Below, piece by piece: positions 10,212 through 22,945 of a DNA stretch of 64,000 nucleotides. The notes under the pieces were generated by a model. That model saw only the letters and a program-made list of their open reading frames with translations. It was not told where the DNA came from and searched no databases. The stretch is from Bryopsis sp. KO-2023 (taxonomy: Eukaryota; Chlorophyta; Ulvophyceae; Bryopsidales; Bryopsidaceae), in NCBI GenBank assembly GCA_030272585.1, contig BSYQ01000003.1, forward strand, positions 3,038,001 to 3,102,000, given 5' to 3'. A program made the position numbers and the translations under genes. Positions within the stretch are counted from its first letter, which is position 1. Every line of letters starts with the position of its first letter.

Positions 10212-11825
10212 ATGCGGTCGTCCATTACGGTGCTCGCGGCACTCCTGCTCGCCTTAGCTGTCGTCAGTTCGGCTATCGACCATCCGTGTGCAAACGGAGT
10301 AAAAACTTGCCCTCGCTATGAAAAAGTTGAGACGTACGAAGGCGTCGAGATTCGACGATATTTCGGAAGTAGGTGGACCTTTGGGGCGGTGGGGTTGGTT
10401 AGATCGGGAAGCCGGGTCGGAGATCTTACCCACGGGCTTGCCACGGCTCACAGGCATGGATAATGGTCGCACTAAGAAACGTTCGTTCTTCAGGCAGATG
10501 GGCTCAGGTTTTCGCTCACGAGGACGAGTATGAATACATGAAGGAGAAGGCGTACGAGGTGAAGCTCCCCCTTGGAACGAGTCGTCAGTTGGAAAACAAA
10601 AAATTAAAAAAATTGAGTTTTCCCTGTGTTTGAACTGCTGTGTCAGCTGCAAAAACGAGTGTTTTTCCCGTCGGCAAAAAAACCCTCAGCTGTCTGTCCA
10701 CTGTCTCGTTGACGGCTGGCCTTTCACACGCAGGACAATCGATACCTTTCAGTGACTCGTTACGCTCCCCGTCTCGCTTGTCATAGCTTCTATTGGAACA
10801 TGAAAGCAGGTCTGAGTGAATTTATTGCTTCTCCATTTTGTTTTCTCCAGGATTTGTCGGCGTACTTTCAAGGATACAATTACGATGAGAAAAACGTTTC
10901 CTTGACCACACCATTGGTGTTCTCGTTTGAGCCCGGCAATTTCTATAAGCCTTACTCCAGGAAAGGTCAACTTTACCTGAATGATCGCAGTGAAAGTGCC
11001 AAGGTGAGACGGCCTGATTAAGGAATTGCATTAGAATCAAACGAGAACATGGTTGGCTGGTTGAAACTGTAACAAGTGACTGTCCATCTCGCGTTTTGAA
11101 CTGAACCCCCCCCCCCAACCATCCTCCCACCAGAAGTAGATTTCCCCCCCCCTTTCTTGGATAGGTTTACTTGGCATTTCGAAAAGAGTTTCAATAATAA
11201 ATCCTCATATGTCAAGCGAATGCAGCGTCTGCAGAGAACTGTTGGTTTGACTCTAGAAATTGCAACACCAATGGTGATGGTTTGAATCTGGAATCTGTCG
11301 GTGGTGGTGCGGCTGGATTTCGTACATCCACTGGTTAACCTTACCCAAAGCAAACAATATCCATTCTTGGTTACCCTTGGCGGAAGTACGCACAAGCAGA
11401 CCTGCCTTTTCCAAGTTCTCAACCCTCCTTTTGCTGATCAGGATCTTCCAGCTCCAAAATACCCAGTGGGCATCGTCGAGATGGACCCCGCCTACTTTTA
11501 CATCCGAAAAGTCAACCCTAATGCTGATTTGAAGGAGCTGTGGCGCGAAGCTCACACTCTGATGGCCGACCTCCAGGTCGAACGCCAGCCGATGGTTAAG
11601 TCCAGGGTGTATTTGGCAATGTACAATTACCCAGTACAGTCCAAAAAACCCGTGCAGAACGAGATTTGGATCAAAAAGGAGATCTACAACCCATACAACA
11701 CCCATGTGTACGATCATCCCACCGCCCCGAGAGAAAAAGCTCAGCCAGCAGCCAGCCCAGTCCAAATGATCTCCACGATGGAAGTCCATGCGCGACCCCA
11801 CTCCACGTTCGGCGATAAGTTTTGA
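10212..11825 (+). CDS. Secreted or organelle-targeted SOUL-family haem-binding protein
   Basis: Four exons, 10212-10368, 10494-10558, 10734-11003 and 11442-11825, give 291 residues in consistent phase. The N-terminus (RSSITVLAALLLALAVVSSA) is a classic signal peptide. The SOUL/HEBP fold follows: PRYEKVETYEGVEIRRYFGS near residue 35, a middle YFQGYN, then VSLTTPLVFSF, matching the family MTxPV strand. The C-terminal half has YPVGIVEMDPAYFYIRKV and NEIWIKKEIYNP. By family knowledge SOUL proteins bind haem or other tetrapyrroles with modest affinity; in algae some occur in the eyespot or plastid. Location after the signal peptide cannot be told from sequence. Exon 3 includes an intron-like 41-base stretch that must be retained to keep frame. 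Confidence 0.87.
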
Positions 11826-12889
11826 GGTGTAAAAAGAAAAAAAGGATATTTTTTTGTTGTTGTACTTTTTCTTAAAATTCAATTTTATTTTGTTTCCCAA
11901 ATATGTACATGCGATGGGTAGGGGTAACAGATTCTGGACAAGCTGCAATTCGGAAGCAGAAAGATGAAAAAAAAAAAAACACAAGGAGTTTCGGCATGTT
12001 AAACCTTTTTTTCTCGGTTGGAGCGTCAGCTAGAATGCAGTGCTTTTCTCTTTTTTTTTTTTGAAATCCAGATGTAGAGGTTGCCGTGACTGAAAAGTAC
12101 GGTCGACCAGAGCGGGGAAATCGATTTTAGTCTTACACAAACACGGAAAAGCCAATTTGAGTGTGAGCTCATGATTGGTGGAGTTTTTTCTCGTCCGATA
12201 TCACTTCTCTTGGTACGGTCGAGTGTGAATAGGCATGAACAGCTTTTTTGTTCTTTTTTGTTGCCAGATATGGTTGCATGTCTTGGCTTGATCTGCCGTG
12301 TGTCGTGGATATTGGATTGTAAATAGATTCAACATTTTATTGATGAGATTCACAGTTGAACGGGCTTTGTGGATGGATCTCCACGGGGTGAAGCCATCTT
12401 TCACACCAACATCTGAACAGGGACAATGCTCCCCTTTCGGAGCATGAGTTAGGGGGAAGTTTTCAACTCGTGAACCCTCATGTACCCGTATGCTGTTATT
12501 GGGTGTGTGTTGTAACTCGAGGTCAAGCCACTTGAGCACAACCCTTTCATTGTCGAACAGCTGGGGGCCATTTGGAAGCCATTTATGATTCCTTTACTAA
12601 TCTCTACATCTTTGTGGATGTACATAGGCCCTAATCGCATCCCCCCAGTCGAAGTCAGACACCCACGAGTGTTCGATCCAAGACCTTGGTCATAAAGATT
12701 CGGTTTCCCAGGGTTAATTCTACAAACTACTGTTTTATGTCAGACAATCCCTAGCTATTGATCTCTCCCCCCCCCCCCCCCTTTTCGAATCCTGCACTCT
12801 ATTTCTCGAATTTTCTCCTGTCTGTTTTTTTCTTCTGGTCTGAAAATATATGGGACCTATTTTTTATGCAGCATACACAGAATTATGGG
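11826..12889. other. Convergent intergenic region between SOUL and RFC2
   Basis: 3' flanks of two convergent genes. A C-run followed by T (about 12768-12785) is present. The ORFs here look random and no RNA gene was recognised. Confidence 0.4.
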
Positions 12890-13543
12890 TTATCGGCATT
12901 TTTCTGAACATTCACACAGGTCGGCAGCAAGCTCCATCACTTGTGCAGGGGAACTGTATCCTTGCAGCATCCGCATGTGAGACATCCCGATCAGCTGTGA
13001 TCAGTCCCAATTCAAAAAAGAAAAACAGAAAAAGAAAAAAGTCAAAATCAAACCGAAAGCCTTTTGAAAGACAGGAGTAATTCCCTTTTTACCTCTGACG
13101 GAAAAGGAGGTACTCAATGCAGGATGTCGATTTCTCGACGCTCAAGTTTCCAACTCGATGGAGCATGAAGCTTGACGAGAAAAACTTGTTACGAAAATTT
13201 GCACCGCAAATTGGCGACGATAAATAAAAAAAGATATAGCGGGACTGACATGTCTATCTTTTTCTTTTCCACAATTTCTATGAAAGCCAGACATGTGCGT
13301 ATAACGGTTGTTTCATTAAGTCGATATGCATCTGGAATTTCCCCACCTACGCAAACCCTGGTGGATTCAAAAAATTCCACCCTACACACAATTCACTGAA
13401 AAAAAACTTACCTTGATGTACTCAAGCTTGAGGAATTCTTCCAAGTCTTGATCTCGGTTAACGATTTTGAAGAGAGTGGATACTAAATCAACCCCTGTGT
13501 ATCCCAGATCCATTATCTCCTGAGAAGTATAAAAAAATATATA

Positions 13544-13574
<31 letters not shown>

Positions 13575-16426
13575 TGGGTGGGGTAAGGAAATATCAATCA
13601 CCACACCACACAATTCTCACACTTTCTTTTCTTTTTAAGAATCTACTTCCCCTTTTAATTCAGAATTCCGAATTCGCCGTTTTAAAAAACTTAACGAAAA
13701 CAAGAACCGGAAAGAATAAAATGCGGACAGGAAGAATCTCCTTATTCCCCCCCCCCCCCCCCCAAAAAAAAAAAAAAAAAAGAAGAGAAAAAACTAAAAC
13801 AAAGTGGAAAAAAACCAACACCATCGATAAAGGACTACAGAAAGAAAAATAGAACAGTGAAGGAAAACAATGATCGGAGATTTTTTTAGTTATTTATTTC
13901 GTGGTCAGAGCAAAATACCTGGATGATATTCAGACCCATGTGAATGTCCCCTGCCAAGCATTGCGTCAGAAGTTTCTTGATCATCAGTGGAGGGGGAAGA
14001 GGGCAAAGTTTGGCTACGTTTTCCCGAGATACTGTAGTAAATGCATTATAGGTTGCCTGCAAGAAAACAAACACCACGATCCAATTTTGATGCATTACAG
14101 CCCCTGTTTTGGGTTCTATTTTCTTCTTTTTTTTTACCAATCTTGAAAAGTCAGACTGGGGTTTGCGTGACATGGAGGTGATTACATAGCGTGACACGGA
14201 TCAACAGGTGTCCTGGCAGATTTTTTATTCCAATTGTTTAAAAAAAAAAATGAAACAGGGAGAACCCCAAGAATTCACAGAAAAATAATTAAAAATTTGT
14301 TCTCTGTAAAAGAATTTCCATACACCACAAGCAGGCGCCCTGAGGTCATGATGCTGCTGACTAAGAATTGACTAAGGATAATTAATATCCACGTTTGTTG
14401 CTTTTGTTAATCGATACATACCTGTAGACTTTGTAAACCTCTCCGCATGTCCCCATCCGCAACAAAAATAACCATTTCGAGGCCACCCTCATCGTAAGTC
14501 ACCTGAACATCCAGCAAAAGTTTTTGAAAAGAAACCCAAAAAGGAACAAAAAAGGAAACAAAAATGAAAAAATGAAAAAAAAACTGCGGAACCTTAACTG
14601 GGGAAAGAGAGCTCAAACTTTAACCCCAGGGGAGGAGGGGGGGGGGGGGGGGTTGAAAGCATCACTCACGTTTTCTTTTTGGCACACGTCCATTAGACGC
14701 TTTAACAGTTCCTTATCCGACAATTTGGAGAATCGGACGATGGCGCAGCGACTCTGTATGGGTTCGATGATTTTTCTGGAATTGTTGCATGACAGAACGA
14801 ATCTTGTCGATTTGGCGCACTCTTCCATGGTTGCCCTCAGGGCTTGCTGTGCAGCTTTAGTCATCCTGAAAAAAATTTGAAAACCACAAAAAAGAGCGAT
14901 AAATAGTGAGAAATTATGTGTTTCTTATATCTTCACTACAGCTTTTCAACGTTTTTCATCAGTAACAAAAACACTACTACTACGAGGCCAGCGAGTGGTG
15001 CAATAACCCCCCCACAAAATAAAAATAAAAATTGCTTAATTGCTGGGTTTTTTACGTCTCTTTGTCCTGTGCAGGGAGGACCAAAAACAATTAAAGCTTA
15101 ATTGACAATTAAAGCTGCTTTTTTTTTGCGGCTTTTTGTTCCTGATCCGGGAAAACATCTCTCACCCATCAGCTTCATCCAAAAACACGATTTTGTGGCA
15201 GCCAGCAGGAAACCTCACGAGTTTTGTAGCAAAGAGCTTGATTCTTTCTCTCACAGTGTCTATTCCCCTTCACACAACAAAAAAAAATAAAAATCAGCAT
15301 ATATCAGCGATACTAAAACAGCAATTCGCTTTTCTTATTGTCGCCAGCAATTTAAAGCGATTCAAAGAAGCTTCTGGAGCTCTACCTATCATCGGAAGCG
15401 TTCAGCCGAAGCAATCCTTCTTTTATGTGTTTCGAACCCAGCATGTCATGTGCAAGACACATCAAGCTGGTTGTTTTTCCAACGCCAGGCGGGCCCTGGT
15501 AAAGTGGAAAAATAAAATAAATAAATGCAATAAATAAATAAATCATATATATAATATATATCACTCCTTGCCTGAGCCAAAACCGTCACAATTGAAAATT
15601 CCTCATCAGTGAAAACAATTTCGTAAAACTGCATAATCACTATTTTGCAAAAGAGGATTCTATATCACCCCCCCAAACAATCACAAATAGTCAAACTTGT
15701 CTGTGTTTTTGCTATTCTTAGGTAGTGCCAAAAAACTCCTCAAATTAATTATTTACATTATTATACACATTTTTTTTTCTCAAATTGTAGGAATTCCACA
15801 ACTCCGATGGTGTATGCCTTTCATAGTATTTTTTTTTTCGAGTTTTTGCCACTAAAAAAATATAATTAAAAAATGTGGTGGTTGAGATGCTCACAGAGAA
15901 CAGCAGATGCTGCAGATTTCCATCTTGAGATGCTTTCTTCAGGTATGCGACCGTCTCTGAGTGACCTAAAACGTCATTCAGAGTTTTCGGTCGATATTTT
16001 TCCACCTGGTCGATAAACAGCACAGTGTCTTTTTCTGCATCACAGTAAAAGTCCTGAAATGCAAAATCCTGAAGCTTGCACTTCAACAGAAATTTTAACA
16101 GATTGTGTTTGAAAACAAGAAAGATTGGAAGATATGTATTCTTTAGTCCTGTTTCGACACTTTCATCCACAAAAGTTTTTTGCTCCTCCAAAGTAATGAG
16201 CACTCTAAAAGTGATGGAATTTAGGAAAAGCGAACAGTTGGAAAATTATTATTTTTCGAAGCCCCATCGGCTGAAGTGAGGACGCGAGCGGTCTGTTCGT
16301 GCTTCTAAGCGCTGTGCAATTGGTTCGCGCACTTCCCCTGGTTTTCGCGCTTACCCAGGGAATTTGATTCTTTGAAGGTTTGGAGCTGGACTGGCCAGCA
16401 TCCACCATCATGGCGTCGCCCATCAT
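12890..16426 (-). CDS. RFC2: Replication factor C small subunit (RFC2; yeast Rfc4 type)
   Basis: Nine exons: 16355-16426, 15895-16005, 15386-15495, 15166-15267, 14670-14865, 14422-14502, 13919-14056, 13412-13519 and 12890-12994, all phase-compatible, 340 residues. The order of motifs is diagnostic of clamp-loader AAA+ subunits: RFC box [17 protein letters not shown], Walker [26 protein letters not shown], Walker [11 protein letters not shown] (the family usually has Ser at the last position), the sensor/arginine-finger region [15 protein letters not shown], and a C-terminal collar helix domain ending [20 protein letters not shown]. With the other RFC subunits it loads PCNA at primer ends. The length is typical. 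Introns include a long C(n)A(n) run at 13747-13781 and a G-run near 14639. Confidence 0.95.
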
Positions 16427-17416
16427 ACAGAAAACTTTCGCACGTTCGGCAGGAAAAAACGAAGCAACAGAAGGTCCTCGAGGTGTGCAGTGGTTGGACG
16501 CACGTTGAGCTCCATGCCAGAAACGTTGAGGCTGCTGGCAGCTCTCATGACAGACAGCATTCACACCGCCAGTCACACGCTCCGATATGGATTCAGGATT
16601 TTACAGCGGGTTTTCAGGAGTTGATTTTCTTCCTCCCACCTCTGGACTTCAGCAGGCTGTCCTCCAATCACCCCCTAGATTTCTGGATTTCTAGATTTCT
16701 ATTACAATATTCGTGAAGTGTTTCTGAAAGCACAAGCTGGCAATAGATAGAACAATTCACATCATACGACTCAAAGTATCGATGGAGCTCACGCAGACAA
16801 GTTGTTACATTGCACCTCCCACAATTGCCCCTCACCAAGGGTCGCACAATCACCAGGCTCCAACGAGTACTTTTCCCTCCCCCTCACTTTTCTCATTTCC
16901 CAGCCTCAACCTGTCTTTTCACTGTCTTCTTTCTTTCATTTTACAAGTCACTGTCCCTGCCATTGGCCTGTCAAACCCAATATTCTGACAGTCAGGGTGC
17001 ACCATGGCTAGGCATCTTAGCAGAAGCTTCCTTTCCAATTACAGACTTCCAGGACAAACTCATTGGAAAACAACCAACCAATGCCCAGATGTAAAGAATC
17101 GATGACAGAAAGGTCTTTCCCTTTCCTTCTCCCTCTGACGACTGTCATGCAGAATTCCAGGCCCCCCACCCTCTCTTTCTTTGTTTACTGTTTGCTTCTG
17201 TCTTGCCCACCCACTGGGAGTGGTCAAGACGCCAAGCAACCCTCCAATTTGCAAACCAAAAGAGGATGCTGTCCTTAGCACTCTCACCCACCACTCCACC
17301 AACCCATCATCCCTTCCCTCAGACAGAAGGGTCTCAGTGAGCCTCAGAAGTCTTTTGTTTTCTCAAAGTTTTTTTTTGTTGGGAAGGCAATCCCTTCCCC
17401 CCCCGGCTTTCATTCT
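16427..17416. other. Spacer between RFC2 5' end and MED10 3' end
   Basis: About 1 kb with no supported gene. It should contain the RFC2 promoter and the MED10 3' UTR. A CT-rich stretch lies around 16860-16960. Confidence 0.4.
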
Positions 17417-17830
17417 TCACGGTGCTGCGGATGATTCGGGCTGACTGGTGATCGCTTCGAACGCTCGCCACTCTTCGGGATATTCCGACTTCAACTCGCT
17501 GGCCAGAGTATCTCGCAGGCTCCGAAACGCGACCACTTTCCCTTTGGACTCCTGGTTGGCGACGACGCACCCGATGAACAAGTCCCTAGTGAAAACGTCG
17601 GGATTTCCCCCTCCGTCCAGAAAATCCACCAGGTCCAGAGGCACGTCGTCCTCCAGAAGAGCGCTGCAGTTTTTCAGTTTGTCGAGATGTTCGACATATT
17701 GATTCACCTTGCCCACCAGCGCATCCCTCCCTTCTCGTTTGAGGTCGGACAGCGAATCTTCCAGGTTCACCAGCGACCACAGCAGCTGGTCTACCGATTG
17801 CAACACAGGCCTTCGATGGTTGGCGGACAT
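17417..17830 (-). CDS. MED10: Mediator subunit 10 (MED10/NUT2)
   Basis: A single uninterrupted exon of 137 residues with ATG at 17830. It matches MED10 through an N-terminal helix (SVDQLLWSLVNLEDSLSDLK), a middle VGKVNQYVEHLDKLKNCSAL, and the conserved block VPLDLVDFLDGGGNPDVFTR, corresponding to the family's VPLEVxxYIDxGRNPxxYTK. It ends with a lysine-containing helix for the Mediator middle module. By family knowledge MED10 links the middle module to RNA polymerase II regulation. It is one of the few intronless genes here. A serine/proline tail follows the domain. Confidence 0.88.
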   Translation of the reverse strand: MSANHRRPVLQSVDQLLWSLVNLEDSLSDLKREGRDALVGKVNQYVEHLDKLKNCSALLEDDVPLDLVDFLDGGGNPDVFTRDLFIGCVVANQESKGKVVAFRSLRDTLASELKSEYPEEWRAFEAITSQPESSAAP

Positions 17831-18626
17831 TTTTCGACAGGGGCCAAACCAGAATCAAGAAGGTTCAAAAAACGAGTGGTTTCTGTATGGAGGATGCAAA
17901 AAGCTAGATGGACGAGTTTTTTGGGGGGAAATGGATGATGCATTACAAAGACGTCACGGACGGAATGCATTTCCCCCATCCCACGGAGTCCAGGAGACGT
18001 CAAAAAGAAACTCAGCCCCGACATATTGATGAGCCTACTTTGAAACAATGGGTGAAGGTGAGACGATTGAGAAACCCGTTCATGTGCTATGCAACACCCA
18101 TCGGCTCGACGTCGTCGTTTGAAAACCAAGAGAATAGCGTGCCGCCGCTCTGCTGTTGCACTTGCTAAAACCCCCATACTTCGCAAATAATCTTGGGGGC
18201 ACGGGCAAAAAAAAATGACGAAAAGACGAACAGAAGGCACTGCTCGCAAAATCTAACGAATTCGATCATGCCGACTCAATAATACGTGAATTGGAATCCC
18301 ACAGCATGCATTTCGTGGAGTTGCATGTCTGCATCTTCCAACGAATTTAGCTTATGTTTTGTCAGACCCAATTGAATGAGATTATTTATAGTACAGATCG
18401 GATCTTGGCAGCAAGGATATAGTCTCCTTCTTGGTTGTATCTAGGTCTTTCTTTAAGCTTCGATATGTTGTTTGTTGTATGGCCGAAGTAACACTTGATA
18501 AAAATCAGAGAAAGCAGCGGAGCTCCCCCCAGAATCTCTTCCCGAAGTGGGAATACATATCATGAGTGAAATCATGAGCCGACCAGTTTTGGATCTTTGA
18601 ATTTTCCGCTGTTTGGATCCATACAG
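17831..18626 (+). other. Possible 5' exon region of the coiled-coil gene
   Basis: An open frame at 17908-18057 (50 codons from an ATG, ending in a good gtgaga donor after LKQWVK) could be the first coding exon of the downstream gene. The next clear exon starts at 18627 in a different phase, so at least one small linking exon would be needed and I could not place it. The region also serves as the MED10 promoter. Confidence 0.3.
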
Positions 18627-21600
18627 TTGCGATAGTGGCGATGAGGGAGATGCAGGAGAAATTGGTGCTGGCCCAAGCAGAAATCGGAAGGCTGCAACGA
18701 GAAAACAAGAAGGACAGCGACAAAACATCAAGGTGATAACCCCCCCCCCCCCCCTTTTTTTTTTCAAAAAACGCTGTGAAAACGATTGCTGTGTTACTCG
18801 ATTCTAACTTGTGAAAATGCCGCCAGGGAGCTTGCAGAGAAAGAGCGACTGAACAACAAGGTAAGTAAAAACGTATCTCATCTTTTTTTTTTTTTTTTCG
18901 GGGGGGGGAGGGGGGGGGGGGTTCAAAAATTACAAATTACAAAAAGAGAAAAATCAACATCGTTTCTTGGACATCCTCTTTAGTCATTTGCAGATCTGCC
19001 TTTCGACATCAAGACCACCTCATTTAAAACTCTATATGGGGTGGTGTGGGGGTTTTCAAATATTTCCACTGTGTTTTTGCAGCTGAAACTCAAAGGAGAA
19101 CAGCTTCGAGGAATTGTGGAAGAGATGAGGGAGGCCCTCGAGGTCACTCTCGCCGAAAACACCCAGCTGGTTGTTGATTTGGATTCAGCAAACTCGACGG
19201 CAAAAGCCTTGGAGGAACAGCTGTCAGACAGCAAGAAAGAACTGGACCTCTGGAGGAATTGCCTCAACGACTCCAGATCAAAGTGTGAAAAAGCCATGCA
19301 TGAACTGGAAATAGCGAGATCGGGGCGGAAGGAGGCTGAGGATGCAGTCGATAGGGTTAGTAAGGAGGTCACCTGTTTCACCGGCCCGAGAGAGTGTTCT
19401 GTTTGGCAGTCGATGAAATTGGAAATACATGAGAAGCCTTGTCAGTGAACCCATATTTAATTTTTTTAAAGTTATTTTAAACAATTTGAAATTGAAATTG
19501 ATTCCTGACGGTTTTTACTGCAGGAACGGCGGGCAGCGAGAGATATGTTGAGAGAGGTGGAGTCCTGTCGATCCGAAAAGTTGTTTCTAGAGGGAAAGCT
19601 CCAGGAATGTGCAGAGAAGATAGCTGACCAAGTGCGGTGATGAGAAAACCATGCATAGAACAAGGGTATACAACTGAATATATACATATATGCATATATA
19701 TGTAGTCCTTCAACTGAAAGATTTTCCGTTTCACGTGAAGTCGATCATGTAGGGTCGATCAAAAACCCGATGATTTGAAATGGAGATAGACAAGGGCTAA
19801 AAAAGGGTAAAGAGTGAGGTGGATTTTTGTTGCATTTCGTGTTTTTGATATTGCTTGTAGGACCGTGATTGTGCAGGATGGGAACAAAAATATGAGATGA
19901 TTGCCTCCAGACTGCTGTTGGCAGAAGCTCGAGCTGAAAGACTGGCACCTTACGAAGGTAGATGGTGTTTTTCTTTTCTTTTCTTGATTTTATTTTATTT
20001 TTATTTTTTTTTGGGGGGGGGCGCAGAAGTGAGCATATCAAAAAGGGTGGAATCTGAGATCTAGTTGCTTTGGATTAATTTGACAATGGATCAGTGTTCG
20101 GATTGTTGGAATTCGTTTACACGATTTTGTTTTCAGAAAGGGTGGTGGAGCTGCAGGCTGCCTTGAGTTCCGAAAGAAAAGCCAGGGGCCGTGCAGAATC
20201 AGCAACACTACGAGCAAAAATAGCATTCACTGGCTTTCAGGCAAGAAAAAGTCCCAACCGACCCATTTTGAATTTAACAAGCCCTATTCAAACTATCCAT
20301 TGGGTGAAGTACAGTACTCAGTTCACCTGTACTGTACTCTGATGATATGCTGCTTTCATCGTTTTTAATTTAAAAATATATATGGAAATAAAAATAAAAA
20401 TAACATAAAAATAGAAAATATACTTAAAATATGTATTTTTTTTGGGGGGGGGAGGGAGATTCCCTGATACGAGGTGGGGTCAGAACGAGAGATTTTTGTG
20501 TTAAAAAAACAGGAGGAAATCGAAAAATTTCGACATGAGGTGGAGTGCCAAAGTTCTGAACTTCAGGCGATAAGGCCTTTGGCCGTAATGAGTGGCAAAA
20601 CCACGATTTCAGAGAACAACAGGGAAATCTCTGAGGCTTTGTGCTTAGCTTTGAGAAACTCAGAAGCCACCCTCCAGCATGTCGTGCATCTGGACCAGGC
20701 GGTGGCCAAGCAGTTCAAAAACCTCAACGCACCCCCACTCGAGGAGATTCCCCACTCTTCCAGGGTTCTGCAAGAGTCCGACCTTGCCAGTCGGAATTCA
20801 GGTTCAAACGATTCTTGTGGCATGATGGTGCAAGGCAGTGTTCAGCCAAGCATGGATAATTTGTTTCACAGGGAGACTTTGCCAGCCTTTTCCAAACCTG
20901 GCGCAGATTTGAGGGTTATGCAATGGAAAAACAGTGGGGAGAATATTCCCCCAGTGGACTGCCGAAAAGGCCCTCAGGTGGGGTCATGACTTCTTTTAGC
21001 AACTTTCCTTTTGTTGGGTCATCATTGCAGCAATAGAAATAGAAAAATAGAAAAAAAATATAAATAGAAAATAGGAAAAAAAATAGAAATAGAAATAGAA
21101 ATCGATCAATTCCTTTCAATCAATGGAGGAATGCTTGAAAAAATGACACCAGGGTGGCGATTCAACATGTGATTTCACAGGTGTCTTCGCTGCCTGAGCA
21201 GCTGGACGTCCGGGGGGGTTTGGAAAATGCTGCTCCAGGGATGGCTAGCTCGCTGAATTGCAGAAAAGAAGATGTGGTGCTAACGGTAGGAAAAATAAAC
21301 CGACCAAATGGACTGCAGCTCATTCCATTGAAAACAAGAAACAATTTGCTCCAGGTTCTGGGAACAGTATCAACAGCTGATTGCACTGCGTATGTCGTAA
21401 TTTTCCTTCTAGAAACATCAAGTCCAAATTTGGAGAAGAGGGAGGGGGGGAGAAGGTGAGTAGTGAATAGCTCGTTTTGAATATTTTGTCCTATTCTGGA
21501 AATATCAGCGGCGGGCTCTCGCTGCCAAAGAAAGGGCATGCTCCGAAACCAGCAAACAAAGCAGCTGCACAAGCACCATCAACCCCAAATCACGGGGCAT

Positions 21601-21742
21601 GGCAGGGAAAAAAACTGGGAAACCGGCAAGAAATCAGCTAAATCAAAGCCTGCCAAGCAATAAGATCACCAGAAGACCTTCCACTGCCGGAAAAGCCAAG
21701 GGAAAAATTATACATGGGCAGAACAGCAAGAAGATTTTGTGA
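18627..21742 (+). CDS. Coiled-coil protein of unknown function
   Basis: Supported exons are 18627-18732 (first internal ATG at 18641), 18827-18860, 19083-19355, 19524-19631, 19861-19957, 20137-20240, 20513-20977, 21181-21285 and 21509-21742. A 36-base exon near 21319-21354 is optional. Most exons are heptad-rich helices, for example MREMQEKLVLAQAEIGRLQR, LRGIVEEMREALEVTLAEN, and RVVELQAALSSERKARGRAE. A lower-complexity middle follows, then a very basic Lys/Ser tail (KSRGMAGKKTGKPA). No motor, kinase or other catalytic domain is visible in the window. A basic-tailed long coiled coil suggests a cytoskeletal or centrosomal scaffold, but that is inference. The intron at 20241 starts with GC instead of GT. 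The true start is unresolved. Confidence 0.7.
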
Positions 21743-22945
21743 TGGAACTTGCCTGAGTTTTTATTGCTGGATTAGGATTGCTGGCCTTTTCCCCCAGCGT
21801 ATGTAGAAACAAGAAATGGAATTTACTTTGTGATTTCCATCTGGAAAAGATTATAACTAAATTTTGAGAAGTGGAGATGAAGAGGAACAGTTGGGAAATG
21901 CAACGAGAATACTGTGTGGGGGAAATTTGGAGTTGCTGTAGTCTCAATTTCCCACACAGCTGATAACCAGCAAAAAAGAGCTATCATCCACAGAAGGGGG
22001 ATTGTTTTCATCTCAGGCTTCACCACTTTTATTCCTCTTGGCCCATACAAGCCCCAACGAATATGACACAGTCAGGCACCACCTCAATGAACTACCCCAT
22101 TCGGCAGACAAACAGCAGAGTGTTTATTTGATATGCTCTCCTTGCACGACATCTATATAGAAAAAATCAAGTCCCAGATGACTATAATATTAATGCACCT
22201 CCAGAACCACTTGAAAAAGGAAAAATCGGAAAAAGCCGACTGTCAATGCATCATTATGGACTTGCTTCACAATCTCCCCTATGAATTTCATAAATTTATG
22301 ATGAAGAAATTGGAGTGCTTCCTTCTTCCCTTGTGAGAAAGCATAATATCCAAAGTTTGCTTCTGAATAATCTTCATGGGAAACTCCCACCAGTAGGACT
22401 TTCATTTTCTTTTCTTTTTTTCCTTGGAGTGTGCACAGTGAGTAAAGATTCAGACTTAGGGCAAATCAACAAAGACCAAGAATGCCTCTCAGAACCAAGA
22501 AATTGATTGATCTTTGATAGATTTCGACTTGGAGGGTATGCAATTCCCAGACAGCGAAACCTTTTGTGGGGGACAATTTTCGTTTTCACTGGAGAGGAGT
22601 GTAAACTATCTCAGGCTGAAGCCTGGATACAGTGGCAGCTTCATGTGATGGACAAAATCATTTCAACACCCAATTGTCCCACCAGACACAGGGTTGATGG
22701 ATATCTCCAACAGGGATTAGTGCCAGTAGTCAGTCAGTCAGTCAATACTGAGGGACACATTCCACAGCAAGGATAAGTGGGGAGGCTTTCTTGTCTGACT
22801 AGAAAACCAGAGAGGAGGAACCCAAAAAAAAGCAGAGAATCGTAACACTGTCTACCCCTTTCGTTCAAGCCCATGTCAATGGTGCTCTACAACAAACTGA
22901 GATAATCCAGTTCTTGTTTGGAGAGGGTGCTTCCTTCCTCCTCCA
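21743..22945. other. Convergent intergenic region, 1.2 kb
   Basis: Between the coiled-coil gene and QCR6. Short ORFs on both strands (for example around 22190-22405) do not match a family I know and lack convincing splice context. 3' UTRs are expected. Confidence 0.4.

Noticed and set aside
22190-22405. 71-codon minus-strand ORF between the coiled-coil gene and QCR6
   Set aside because: No ATG-supported start with good context, no splice partners and no family resemblance.
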